A DNA stretch of 64,000 nucleotides, from positions 1 through 64,000 of the forward strand of contig JAPZTS010000013.1 of NCBI GenBank assembly GCA_027533185.1, given 5' to 3'. Of this stretch, positions 16,992 through 24,921 are shown piece after piece; the stretch's first letter is position 1, and each line of letters opens with the position of its first letter. The position numbers and the translations under genes are program-made. This stretch comes from Leptospira sp. (GTDB lineage: Bacteria; Spirochaetota; Leptospiria; Leptospirales; Leptospiraceae). The notes under the pieces were generated by a model. That model ran no database searches, was not told where the DNA came from, and saw only the letters and a list, made by a program, of their open reading frames with translations.

Positions 16992-17795
16992 ATGAAGATT
17001 CCAATTTTGAAAATGCTCGCTTCGGCGAGCATTTTTATTTTTACCTCCTTAATCCCTATCTGGAACTGTAAGACACCGATGCCTGAGCTCAGTTCTGAGG
17101 CAAAAATCTCTAAAAAATTTCCTATCTCGATCCGATGGACAACGCAAGATCCAATCTTGGCCAAGGTTTTGACTGAAGTTTTCCCAGTGCCTGCGGCACT
17201 CCCTGTCGAACCTGGTTCACCAGTATCAGATCTCACTCAATTGGAACTTCCAGATCCTGACCCAAAATTAGCCCCAAAACCAAAACCAGTTAAAGAACTT
17301 AAACCAAATGAGCTACCTAGGTGGGAAAGATCTTTTGAACTTTCTAAAATAAACAATTTAACAGTAATTATACGAAATGAAACTCAAAGACCAGTATACA
17401 GTGTAGGTTTGAGTTTACTTGCTCTTACTATGTTATATTATGCAACTATGGAAACGGAAGCCGAACTTGTTTGGGTATCAAACCAAGATAGTTTGCACCG
17501 TGTTTCCTTTTTATCCACCCAGGAATCTATTTGGGCTCCTATGCCATTTTATATCGGAACCGGCTCTAGTTTAGTTTCTCCTCTTCTTAGATCCAACCAA
17601 TATCCAAGTCAGCTTCAAAGGTATTGTATTTTTGAAACACCATCAAAACTAAGACAAAGCATTGAACAACCATTAGATGAAACTTGCAAAGATTACGAAA
17701 ATTTCTTGCGACGTCTTCTAATTCAGAACTATGATAACATCCATTCACAGTTAAAAGAATGGGAAACTAGAAACCAGGATTGGTTCCAACCTTGA
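16992..17795 (+). CDS. Probable lipoprotein of unknown function
   Basis: A 267-residue protein with a signal peptide (about residues 8-25) and a lipobox ending IPIWNC. A proline-rich linker (PDPDPKLAPKPKPVKELKP) follows at about residues 90-112. A second hydrophobic segment at about 138-155 and four further cysteines suggest a folded outer domain. I do not recognise the family. Its oddest property is at the 5' end: an intrinsic terminator hairpin lies inside the codons for the signal peptide (17010-17041), so expression may depend on early ribosome loading. The downstream barrel candidate is joined by a TTGA overlap. Confidence 0.6.
   Translation: MKIPILKMLASASIFIFTSLIPIWNCKTPMPELSSEAKISKKFPISIRWTTQDPILAKVLTEVFPVPAALPVEPGSPVSDLTQLELPDPDPKLAPKPKPVKELKPNELPRWERSFELSKINNLTVIIRNETQRPVYSVGLSLLALTMLYYATMETEAELVWVSNQDSLHRVSFLSTQESIWAPMPFYIGTGSSLVSPLLRSNQYPSQLQRYCIFETPSKLRQSIEQPLDETCKDYENFLRRLLIQNYDNIHSQLKEWETRNQDWFQP
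17010..17041 (+). terminator. Strong intrinsic terminator inside a signal-peptide coding region
   Basis: A perfect stem (AAATGCTCGC paired with GCGAGCATTT, 17011-17033) is capped by a cUUCGg tetraloop at 17021-17024 and followed by a T-rich tail to 17041. This is an ideal rho-independent terminator for the acyl-CoA dehydrogenase gene that ends at 16970. The lipoprotein gene starts at 16992, before the hairpin, so the element is also translated. See the findings. Confidence 0.8.
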
Positions 17796-18436
17796 AAGAT
17801 TTCAATCGAAATTTGTTTCAATCGATTCTTTCTTTGCTACTATCTCTTTCTGCGTTCCTCTTTGGAGTAAATGATTTGTGCGCGGTTTCAATTCCAAAAG
17901 AAAAATGGAATTTAGTTCTTTACGGAGGAATTTTTACGGAAACCGATCTTTTGCCTATCGTCCTTCGTCAGAAAACGGAATATCGTGAATCTTATATTGG
18001 AACAGTTGGTTTTAACCGCCCACTCGACTACAAGATTCGATTTATTGATTTTGAATTGGAAGGTAATCTCACAAAACATTTTGGTGAGATGAGACACTGG
18101 GAGTTCAACCTATTTTATGTAGCCAAAATCAATCGAATCCAAGGTTCTCCGTTTAGTTTTTCATTAGGTGAGGGTTTATCTCAGGCGTCAGAAAACCCCA
18201 AACTAGAAAATAAAGCCAAAGGATTCTATCTAGATGGCTACCAGTCAAAGTCGATAGAATCTAGAGCTACTTTGAACTATCTAATGGTTGAATTTAGTTC
18301 TTATCTACCGTTCGAGAGAAAAACGGAAATCTTTTTGCGTATCCACCATAGGTCTGGAATTTTTGGACTCTACTGTCCGCCTGATCCAAATTGTGGATCC
18401 AATTTTGTCAGTTATGGAATTCGAACCGCCTTATAA
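17792..18436 (+). CDS. Outer-membrane beta-barrel candidate, PagL-like
   Basis: A protein of about 214 residues with a signal peptide (LSLLLSLSAFLFG) and alternating hydrophobic strands such as WNLVLYGGIF and HWEFNLFYVAKINRI. The end SYGIRTAL resembles barrel proteins. Near the C-terminus IHHRSGIFG contains an H-x-S pair followed by GSNFVSYGIR, as in PagL-type lipid A 3-O-deacylases (acyloxyacyl hydrolases). The start is uncertain: a TTG at 17792 overlaps the previous stop as TTGA, and a TTG at 17780 is also open. A 9-bp hairpin covers the stop codon. Enzyme activity is inference. Confidence 0.55.
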   Translation: MKDFNRNLFQSILSLLLSLSAFLFGVNDLCAVSIPKEKWNLVLYGGIFTETDLLPIVLRQKTEYRESYIGTVGFNRPLDYKIRFIDFELEGNLTKHFGEMRHWEFNLFYVAKINRIQGSPFSFSLGEGLSQASENPKLENKAKGFYLDGYQSKSIESRATLNYLMVEFSSYLPFERKTEIFLRIHHRSGIFGLYCPPDPNCGSNFVSYGIRTAL

Positions 18437-18449
18437 AGTCAAGGCGGTT
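18424..18449 (+). terminator. Hairpin at the stop codon of the barrel gene
   Basis: AACCGCCTT (18424-18432) pairs perfectly with AAGGCGGTT (18441-18449) around an 8-nt loop. The stem covers the last codons and the stop. There is no T run on either side, so it may be a weak terminator or a 3' stabiliser. Confidence 0.4.
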
Positions 18450-18476
18450 GTTCATTAAACATTGGAAATGAAAAAG

Positions 18477-19157
18477 TTACTCTGCTTTAGGAGCTTCCGG
18501 TTCCTTAATCCAATTAAATTTGGCGTCTTTGTGTTTGTCTTGTTCAACTAATTTTCTTAAATTTAAGAGTGTTTCATACGGTGTGTCCGTTAAAACTAAG
18601 TTAATGACAGATTGAGGAACCGATCCGCCTGGCTCAAAATGTGCTTGGTATTCTACTTTCAATTTTCCATTTGCAAGAGGAACTATTCGCCAAACCCCTT
18701 CAAAGGAATCCATTCTTGTCACACCAGACGGAATTGGTTTGGCTACTGACTCTGTTCTTTTCATTTTCATCGTCGTCGAAAGTGACTTAGGATTTTGTTC
18801 GAAAACTCGATCCATCAACACATCACGATCATTGACTGGCCAAGGTGCACCATTTCTGACATAGACTACACTTTTTTTATCTTCTCCTTGGAGAGTTACC
18901 AATTCCTTACACTCGTAGTATAACGATTTACAAGAAGCTGGATCTAACAGAATGGCAATCACTTGAGAGATTGAAGCGTCTATCTCGGTTCTACCTAAAA
19001 ACTCATCAATATTGGAACCGGCATACGGTCGAAGGAGTACTTGGACTCCTTTCTTCCGTTTTGACTCCGCCCATTCTTTTCCTTCTGAATAAATATTTGT
19101 CGTAAAAATTAATGTCGAAGTTATCAAATAGATTACAGTAAATAACAGATGTTTCAT
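18477..19157 (-). CDS. Secreted START-domain protein
   Basis: A 226-residue protein with an N-terminal signal peptide (about residues 1-24, ending IYSEG) and one START-like lipid-binding domain (about 50-205). Typical segments are the SISQVIAILLDPASC helix, RNGAPWPVNDRDVLMDRVF and FEGVWRIVPLANGKLKVEYQ. Such proteins bind hydrophobic ligands, here presumably in the periplasm. It is the last gene of a three-gene minus-strand operon, 2 nt after the beta-lactamase-like gene. Ligand and partners are unknown. Confidence 0.8.
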   Translation of the reverse strand: MKHLLFTVIYLITSTLIFTTNIYSEGKEWAESKRKKGVQVLLRPYAGSNIDEFLGRTEIDASISQVIAILLDPASCKSLYYECKELVTLQGEDKKSVVYVRNGAPWPVNDRDVLMDRVFEQNPKSLSTTMKMKRTESVAKPIPSGVTRMDSFEGVWRIVPLANGKLKVEYQAHFEPGGSVPQSVINLVLTDTPYETLLNLRKLVEQDKHKDAKFNWIKEPEAPKAE

Positions 19158-19159
19158 TT

Positions 19160-20401
19160 TTATTTTCCTAGTTTTGTATGTATGAGAGGTCGAATTGTCT
19201 CAGAAAAAAATAAGGAAGTTGCCGAAGCCGGAAGTAAACTCAGACCATTTCTTCTCCCTAAATTATTTACTGCAAGTATTGCCATGTAGTTTCTATTTTT
19301 ATCCAACCAAGGAAAAAATCCATTGATCCCGATACTATGAGAAATTAAATCTTTATCACATTCGGTCGGATTGCTCGGGACACTACAATACCTCCAGTTT
19401 CCTAAACCATATTGCCACTGAAATCCAAAGGCAGAAAATTGTGAGTAGCCAATCTTTGCAGATCCAAATTGGTCCCCAAGAATTTCCGTAACTGAGTTTG
19501 TTGTAAGAAAATTGGCAGTGGTTGTTCCATTCGCCCGCTTTGCAGTACCATTTGAAAGTAGACTGTAAAGGAGTCCTGAATAATGTTCGCCTGATATGGA
19601 AAGGCCATAAGCACCAGCCAAACTCCCGTCAGTATCTGTACCAATTCTGAAGTTTCCACGCCAGACTGCTTGACTTGCATCCCATCCTAATGGAGTTACG
19701 ATCAATTGTGTAAAGAGCGTATCCCAAGATTTCGCACAAGATATTTCTAACATTCGTTGTGCGACAGCCATATGGTTGGAATTGTACTGGTAGAGTGCAC
19801 CGGGTGTTCCTGTGGATTGGTCTCTAATTTCATTTACACAATTATTTTTTTGTGTGTCAGTTGCACCTAAAGGTAAAGTGGAGATACATGTTGCTTGTCC
19901 AGAACCATTTCCCCCCCCAGCATTAAGTCCAGATGTAAAAGCCAATAACTGTCTCAGTGTAATAGTTCCTTTTTCTCCCGTCCAACCTAGCACTTCGCCT
20001 GTCGTTCGATTTAGGTTTAATGTTCCACCAGTTGCGCAACTTCCGGCCCCAACTGTACCACATGTACCTCCTCCGTTTCCCGCATTACAATCGATAGCTC
20101 TCATTGCTGTGATTGCAGTTACCCATTTTGACCCCGATGCAATGGGACGGTACGAGTTGTATTGTAAACCTGATTCACGAGCAAAAATGCGTTCCCCTGA
20201 TTGGTTAAAAATCTGTAAGGTGGCACCTTCATCTGTTGTAGATAAAAATTGATCGAAACATTCCTCAAGACTGAAACAGGAGGATAGTATTCCTGTGAGA
20301 AGCAAAGCTTCAGCACCTCTGTCTTTTTCAATTTTCCCCTTACAATTGTATTGTGAAAGGATCAGTAAAGTTGTGATTACTAACTTGGCTAATGAATTCA
20401 T
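19160..20401 (-). CDS. Beta-lactamase-fold serine hydrolase lipoprotein
   Basis: A 413-residue protein. A signal peptide ends in a lipobox with Cys20 (LSQYNC). The serine-hydrolase motif S89-G-S-K92 and a YQYNSNH segment (the Y-x-S/N position) match class C beta-lactamases, esterases and NylB-type amide hydrolases. A Cys- and Gly-rich insertion at about residues 100-125 (GGGTCGTVGAGSCATGG) is unusual. Whether it degrades beta-lactams, peptides or esters cannot be told. It starts with ATG overlapping the upstream lipoprotein stop as ATGA. Confidence 0.8.
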   Translation of the reverse strand: MNSLAKLVITTLLILSQYNCKGKIEKDRGAEALLLTGILSSCFSLEECFDQFLSTTDEGATLQIFNQSGERIFARESGLQYNSYRPIASGSKWVTAITAMRAIDCNAGNGGGTCGTVGAGSCATGGTLNLNRTTGEVLGWTGEKGTITLRQLLAFTSGLNAGGGNGSGQATCISTLPLGATDTQKNNCVNEIRDQSTGTPGALYQYNSNHMAVAQRMLEISCAKSWDTLFTQLIVTPLGWDASQAVWRGNFRIGTDTDGSLAGAYGLSISGEHYSGLLYSLLSNGTAKRANGTTTANFLTTNSVTEILGDQFGSAKIGYSQFSAFGFQWQYGLGNWRYCSVPSNPTECDKDLISHSIGINGFFPWLDKNRNYMAILAVNNLGRRNGLSLLPASATSLFFSETIRPLIHTKLGK

Positions 20402-20880
20402 ATTTTAATTACTCCACTGATGGTAATGATCTTACCTGTTTTCTCCAAATCACAGTTTGCAAATTCAGGAAGAAGTGCTGCATCACGGATACTGCCTGCT
20501 GCCCCAAAAGGAGCTAGGCTTTCGTATACAGCTCCTAGAGTTAAGGCACCCTTCGTGCGGATATCAGATTCACACTGGAGAACGGAAGATTCCATAAAAG
20601 AATCTTGGTCGGCGATTTTTGATGTGAACGGATATAGAATCTTCGCGAGGAAACCATTGATTAATAGTAAGGGCCCAATGGGTCCACTTCCCGCCTTCAT
20701 TCCATTTTGTGAGAGCCAGAACGAAGAAGCTGAAACTTCCGCATCCAATATTGCATCAGAGATTCTCTCTTTTGCTTCCTTTCCTGTGATTGCGCCATAA
20801 GTGGGAATACCTATCCCTTCCGTGAGCATACAGCCGCTAAAACAGACCAAAAAAAGAACTCGCCATATTCTATCATTCAT
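20398..20880 (-). CDS. Lipoprotein, TIGR04452-like
   Basis: A 160-residue lipoprotein. The ATG at 20880 gives a short signal peptide and lipobox LVCFSGC, followed by GIGIPTYGAITGKEAKERISDAILDAE, a pattern I associate with the Leptospira-restricted TIGR04452 lipoproteins. A pair of Cys residues follows (LQCESD and FANCDL). The longer frame to 20997 would antisense-overlap the methyltransferase start and lacks a signal peptide, so it is rejected. It opens the operon with the beta-lactamase-like and START genes, probably an envelope module. Confidence 0.65.
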   Translation of the reverse strand: MNDRIWRVLFLVCFSGCMLTEGIGIPTYGAITGKEAKERISDAILDAEVSASSFWLSQNGMKAGSGPIGPLLLINGFLAKILYPFTSKIADQDSFMESSVLQCESDIRTKGALTLGAVYESLAPFGAAGSIRDAALLPEFANCDLEKTGKIITISGVIKI

Positions 20881-20912
20881 AAGTACTACAACTCTTAAGG
20901 AATTTTTAAAAT

Positions 20913-21611
20913 TTGGGCAACCATTCTTTCTCTCTAAAATATAGATTTCCTGAACCAGAACTAATGAGTGACCAATCCCAAGTAGATGCCTATGCAAAGG
21001 CCGATTTTTCGTCTGCCCATTCGGACCTTACCCTCAACCTTAAAAATCGAATCCCTCGAGGATTCCAACCCCTACGAATTTTGGATCTGGGATCTGGGCC
21101 AGGAGACATGGCCTATCGATTGGCAGAGGTATTTCCTAGCGCTACTTTCACCTATATCGATGGCTCGGATCCAATGATTGCGGCATGCAAAGAATACTTT
21201 AAATCTAGATTTTCAGAACTGGATCGGTTTCATTTTATATGCGAAAGAATTCAGAATTTCAACCCAAGCCAACCCTTTGACTTAGTCTTTTCGAACTCTC
21301 TGTTGCACCATCTGGAAGACCCTTTCGAATTTTGGGGCTGCGTCCAAAGATCGATGGACGAAAATACGTTTGTATTTGTTTCCGATTTACTCAGACCTAG
21401 TTCATCTGCCATCGCCGATTCAATGGTTCAAAAATATGCCAAAAACGAACCTACAGTCCTAAAAGAGGATTTTTTCAATAGTTTACTTGCGGCGTATACA
21501 AAAGAGGAAGTAGAAGAGCATCTAACAAGGACTCGTCTCCAATCGAAGTTAATTTGGGAACAAACCTCAGATAGACATTGGGTATGCTTTTCAAAACCCT
21601 TTAAAATGTAG
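20913..21611 (+). CDS. Class I SAM-dependent methyltransferase
   Basis: A 232-residue Rossmann methyltransferase. Motif I is ILDLGSGPGDMAYRLAE (about residues 55-71) and motif II is FTYIDGSDPMI. Motif IV is FDLVFSNSLLHHLED. The N-terminal KYRFPEPELMSDQSQVDAYAKADF block is conserved in this family (R-x-PEPE-L-M), so translation must begin before it. The only available codon is the TTG at 20913, 13 nt after AAGG. The ATG at 20964 would cut the block. The substrate is unknown. Its 3' end overlaps the convergent giant gene by 11 nt. Confidence 0.8.
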   Translation: MGNHSFSLKYRFPEPELMSDQSQVDAYAKADFSSAHSDLTLNLKNRIPRGFQPLRILDLGSGPGDMAYRLAEVFPSATFTYIDGSDPMIAACKEYFKSRFSELDRFHFICERIQNFNPSQPFDLVFSNSLLHHLEDPFEFWGCVQRSMDENTFVFVSDLLRPSSSAIADSMVQKYAKNEPTVLKEDFFNSLLAAYTKEEVEEHLTRTRLQSKLIWEQTSDRHWVCFSKPFKM

Positions 21612-24309
21612 TCTCGTTTGAATCCATCAGCCAATCAGGGACTAGATTTGGAATAGCGGTTTTGCAATACGAACACTCCGTTGCATCCAATTCTGGAAAT
21701 GGAGCCCCGCAGTGGGAACAGGAGTATTCTCCAAAACCTAAATCTTTTGGCCTTGGTTTTAACAGTTGGATTTTTATTTTGTTTCGGCGGTGTTCCGGCA
21801 GAAGGTCTTTCCCCCTCGCCGCACTCCACCTAAATTCAAGCGTAGCTTGTGGATTTTTTTGATTCACACCTAACTGTATCAACTTGCAGGATCCTATTAC
21901 AGGTAGAAAGAGTGGAGAAGTTTTTTTTCCAGGCAATGTTTCCCAAAATTCAGGCGTAGACTCCCTCTTTACAATCGAGCTATTTCCCAAAGATTCAAAG
22001 TATATCCACTTCCAAAACAATGCCGAAGCACGATCTTCTAATATCTGTTTAGCGAATCCTTGTGTTTGAATGGTGGATTCGCCACCAGATTCATGCGTCT
22101 TCCACTCAATCATTTGTGTGATTTCACTTAGAACCCAGTCGGCTTCCCCAGAATTAAAAACACTTCCACAGTATTGGCATTTTGTACTTTCGTGAGATAC
22201 TGGCGATTTAGCTCCACAGGACGGGCAAAAGTCGTGGATTAGATCAATGTCCTTTTTCGTATGACTGCCAATCTTTCGTGTAAAAGAATGTACCTCTTCA
22301 TAGGATCCCTTACGTGTTTCAATCAGTTTTGTTTGTACCTCTGATTCGGGGATATCGATTGGAATTGTTAAATCTCTTGCTGAGCATATGAGTTTTACGT
22401 GAATGCTCATATAGAATTGATCGATTGAAACATGTAAGAGCTCTATCTTTCGAATAGAAAAATCCTTCATAATATTTTTACTTTTATCGATTTCAGAAAG
22501 AAGTTTGAGCTGGATATTAAATCTCTGAAAAACGCCTGCAGATATATAATTTCTTGCGGAGGCCATATTGCCTTCAACCCAAGCATTGACTACTTTATGT
22601 GAAATGACTTCGACTTTTTTCGCGAAGTCTTCCCATTGAAATTGAGGATCGTGCGTATGTATAAGTAGTAACTGCGATTTTGTTTTCTGTCTTTCGAGAC
22701 TGATTTTCTTTCGCCTTTGGGTTTCAAACCAGCCAATCAGAACTAAAGAAAGGATAGTCGAAAAAAAGAAAAACAAATAACTAGTGTGTGCACCGGAGCC
22801 AGGTGATTCAACAAATGCGTTTAACACCGCATATGTGACATGTAATGGATTATAAATCAAACTCGATTGCTTTTGTTTGATAACAAGATAAGGGCTGAGA
22901 GTGGATCCGAGAAGTCCATTCCATTCAAAATCAAAGCTTCCTTCTTTCCAATTTTGTTGGATAGGAATAGAAATCGAATCTCCTTCCTCTGGCGAATCGC
23001 AATAAGTACAATTACTGAGTAGTAAATAGACATCCGTTTTACTCGGATCGACGGGTTCACTAAATTTTATGAGAGTATTGAATTTAGAGATAGCTGGTCG
23101 AGGATGACCACTTAATAAAGGTATTCTGACAAATGAGGTTTTCGTTTTAGAGGAATCTATTTTCTGCTCACCAAAAACCGAGAATGAGAACATTGCTTTC
23201 GCACCGTTGGAGGATGTTGCAATGTCCAGGTTTTCAAAACTTGCAGAAAATAAATGCCAAAATGATGTTTCTAAATTTGATAGATCGTGAATGATTTCAA
23301 AGTCTGGAGTAAAGAATTGATTCCAGAAACTCTCTGAGGTGGAAAATCGGTGGATTCCAAAATCCAACGACGGGATTTCTGCTTCATTTTGAATTCCCAG
23401 GATTTGAATGGAAGAATCGTATTCATTTTTTCCTCCTGAATGGATCGTAACTGTTTGGTCGACTTCATAGGTAAGTTTAGAAGCAACATCGGCTGGAATT
23501 GGAGATTTGGAAAAGAGAGAAGAGCTTGGAAATCCTTTAATTATTAAACTATTTTGAAATTTTGAATCTGCATTCGGTGAGAAGGATATTATCTGCGAAC
23601 CACTAGAAACATCTTCTGCTTTGATAAAATCATAATTAAAGTTTTCTTCATTGTAAATTTGATGGAATACCCAAGGACCAATCCATGTTATTTGATTATC
23701 CCATTCAAAATCCAAACTTTGAAATTCTGATAAGCTCTGAGTTTTCGAAAACTTGATCTGAAAAACAGGCAAATTTCCGAACCAGGTGACTCCATTTTTA
23801 ATAATATAAGTTATGCGGATAGGCAAATCTATATTATTAGTTCCGTCGGTCCACTGAACCCAAATATACTCACTATTATAGTTTGCATATCCTATGTTTG
23901 GTGAAACATCGATATCAGAAATAATCCATTCTCCATGGGAAATAAGTTTATCTCTTTTAATGCCTACCTTTGCCTCATACGCCAATACAATGAAACTTTC
24001 TTCAACTACGATCTCGCCATTCGATTGTAGTTTCATCTTTATGCGATGATCTTTTGATTTAAAGGTGGCCGTCGGCTGAGGTGTGCTTGGCGCGTATTTG
24101 TAATTAGAGGTGGAAGAAGAACTGGAACTAGAAGGTCTAGAGGAAGAATAGGATCGAGATGATGAGCTTGAGTAAGATTGTGAGCTACTACTGGAGCTAG
24201 AGGAATTGTAAGATCCTCCCATACCAGGACGTGTATCGAGGGGCGCTAAGTACGAAATCACACAAATCAAAAATCCTACTTTGAGTAGATCCTTGACGGC
24301 GGATTTCAT
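21601..24309 (-). CDS. DUF2207/Tim44-like protein with double zinc ribbons
   Basis: A 902-residue envelope protein. A signal segment is followed by a Ser/Tyr-rich tract (about residues 35-75). A DUF2207-like beta domain follows (about 85-340), then an extended part and one membrane helix (about 505-520, SYLFFFFSTILSLVLIGW). Next comes a cytoplasmic Tim44-like domain (about 555-660, WEDFAKKVEVISHKVVNAW). The C-terminal half carries two four-cysteine ribbons, CPSCGAK...CQYCG and CSHCGAP...CSYC. It is coupled to the upstream TerB gene by an ATGA overlap. The family occurs with TerB-like proteins; its role is not known. Confidence 0.7.
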   Translation of the reverse strand: MKSAVKDLLKVGFLICVISYLAPLDTRPGMGGSYNSSSSSSSSQSYSSSSSRSYSSSRPSSSSSSSTSNYKYAPSTPQPTATFKSKDHRIKMKLQSNGEIVVEESFIVLAYEAKVGIKRDKLISHGEWIISDIDVSPNIGYANYNSEYIWVQWTDGTNNIDLPIRITYIIKNGVTWFGNLPVFQIKFSKTQSLSEFQSLDFEWDNQITWIGPWVFHQIYNEENFNYDFIKAEDVSSGSQIISFSPNADSKFQNSLIIKGFPSSSLFSKSPIPADVASKLTYEVDQTVTIHSGGKNEYDSSIQILGIQNEAEIPSLDFGIHRFSTSESFWNQFFTPDFEIIHDLSNLETSFWHLFSASFENLDIATSSNGAKAMFSFSVFGEQKIDSSKTKTSFVRIPLLSGHPRPAISKFNTLIKFSEPVDPSKTDVYLLLSNCTYCDSPEEGDSISIPIQQNWKEGSFDFEWNGLLGSTLSPYLVIKQKQSSLIYNPLHVTYAVLNAFVESPGSGAHTSYLFFFFSTILSLVLIGWFETQRRKKISLERQKTKSQLLLIHTHDPQFQWEDFAKKVEVISHKVVNAWVEGNMASARNYISAGVFQRFNIQLKLLSEIDKSKNIMKDFSIRKIELLHVSIDQFYMSIHVKLICSARDLTIPIDIPESEVQTKLIETRKGSYEEVHSFTRKIGSHTKKDIDLIHDFCPSCGAKSPVSHESTKCQYCGSVFNSGEADWVLSEITQMIEWKTHESGGESTIQTQGFAKQILEDRASALFWKWIYFESLGNSSIVKRESTPEFWETLPGKKTSPLFLPVIGSCKLIQLGVNQKNPQATLEFRWSAARGKDLLPEHRRNKIKIQLLKPRPKDLGFGEYSCSHCGAPFPELDATECSYCKTAIPNLVPDWLMDSNETTF

Positions 24310-24800
24310 ACAGAGAGGTATTTTTTTTCTACTTGTTTTTTGTCCATTTCATTGATCTTTAATTCTTTTGCGAGTTCATCCAAAAATTGAATTTCATCTT
24401 TATTTAAAGATCCATCTGAGCTCACTATACACACAGCATCTTCAAAAAAATTTAAAGCATATTCGTCGTTATCTGCGACAACTTTAGAAATCACTTTCAT
24501 AGGCAATGGATTGTCAAACGTATCTGATAGTATATCTATAACTTGCTTCTTTTGATTTTGAAATCCACTAAGTAAACAATTTGGTTCAAAAAGTACATTT
24601 ACAAGCTCGGCAACGAGTTCTCCTTCTTTTTCCCGTAGCTGTCCGTCTGCATTGCAAGCATAGGACCAAAGGCTGAGGAGTACTTTTGCATATTCAATAT
24701 GAAGGTCATTTTCGATCTCAATCGTTTTTGGGAAGGTCTCTGGATGTTTGTTTTTATGTTTTGTGACCTTTTTTAAGTTTTGAACAATTTTTTTAGCCAT
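24306..24800 (-). CDS. TerB-family protein
   Basis: A 164-residue protein with a basic N-terminus and a TerB domain at about residues 35-160. The acidic motif NADGQLREKEGELVAELVNVL and the second repeat SSDGSLNKDEIQFLDELAKEL are the metal-binding-like DG segments of TerB, each followed by an aliphatic helix. TerB was named for tellurite resistance but is mostly a stress or envelope accessory. It is the first gene of a two-gene operon with the DUF2207/Tim44 protein, which suggests the two proteins interact. Confidence 0.8.
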   Translation of the reverse strand: MAKKIVQNLKKVTKHKNKHPETFPKTIEIENDLHIEYAKVLLSLWSYACNADGQLREKEGELVAELVNVLFEPNCLLSGFQNQKKQVIDILSDTFDNPLPMKVISKVVADNDEYALNFFEDAVCIVSSDGSLNKDEIQFLDELAKELKINEMDKKQVEKKYLSV

Positions 24801-24921
24801 AACAAACCAAAAGGTAAGTTAGGTAAGCAGAGGCTTCAACCCGATTTTTTTACTCTTTTCTTGATTTTTCTCAAAAATAGGCTGAATCTGAACTTCAAAA
24901 AGAAATTTTGGAATTAATCCT

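Noticed and set aside
17010..17041. A 5' UTR terminator located between two genes
   Set aside because: The next gene's start and signal peptide cover it, so it is not intergenic unless the start is wrong.
24061..24220. A DNA repeat in the 5' part of the DUF2207 gene
   Set aside because: It is the degenerate codon run for a Ser/Tyr-rich tract in the protein, not an independent repeat element.
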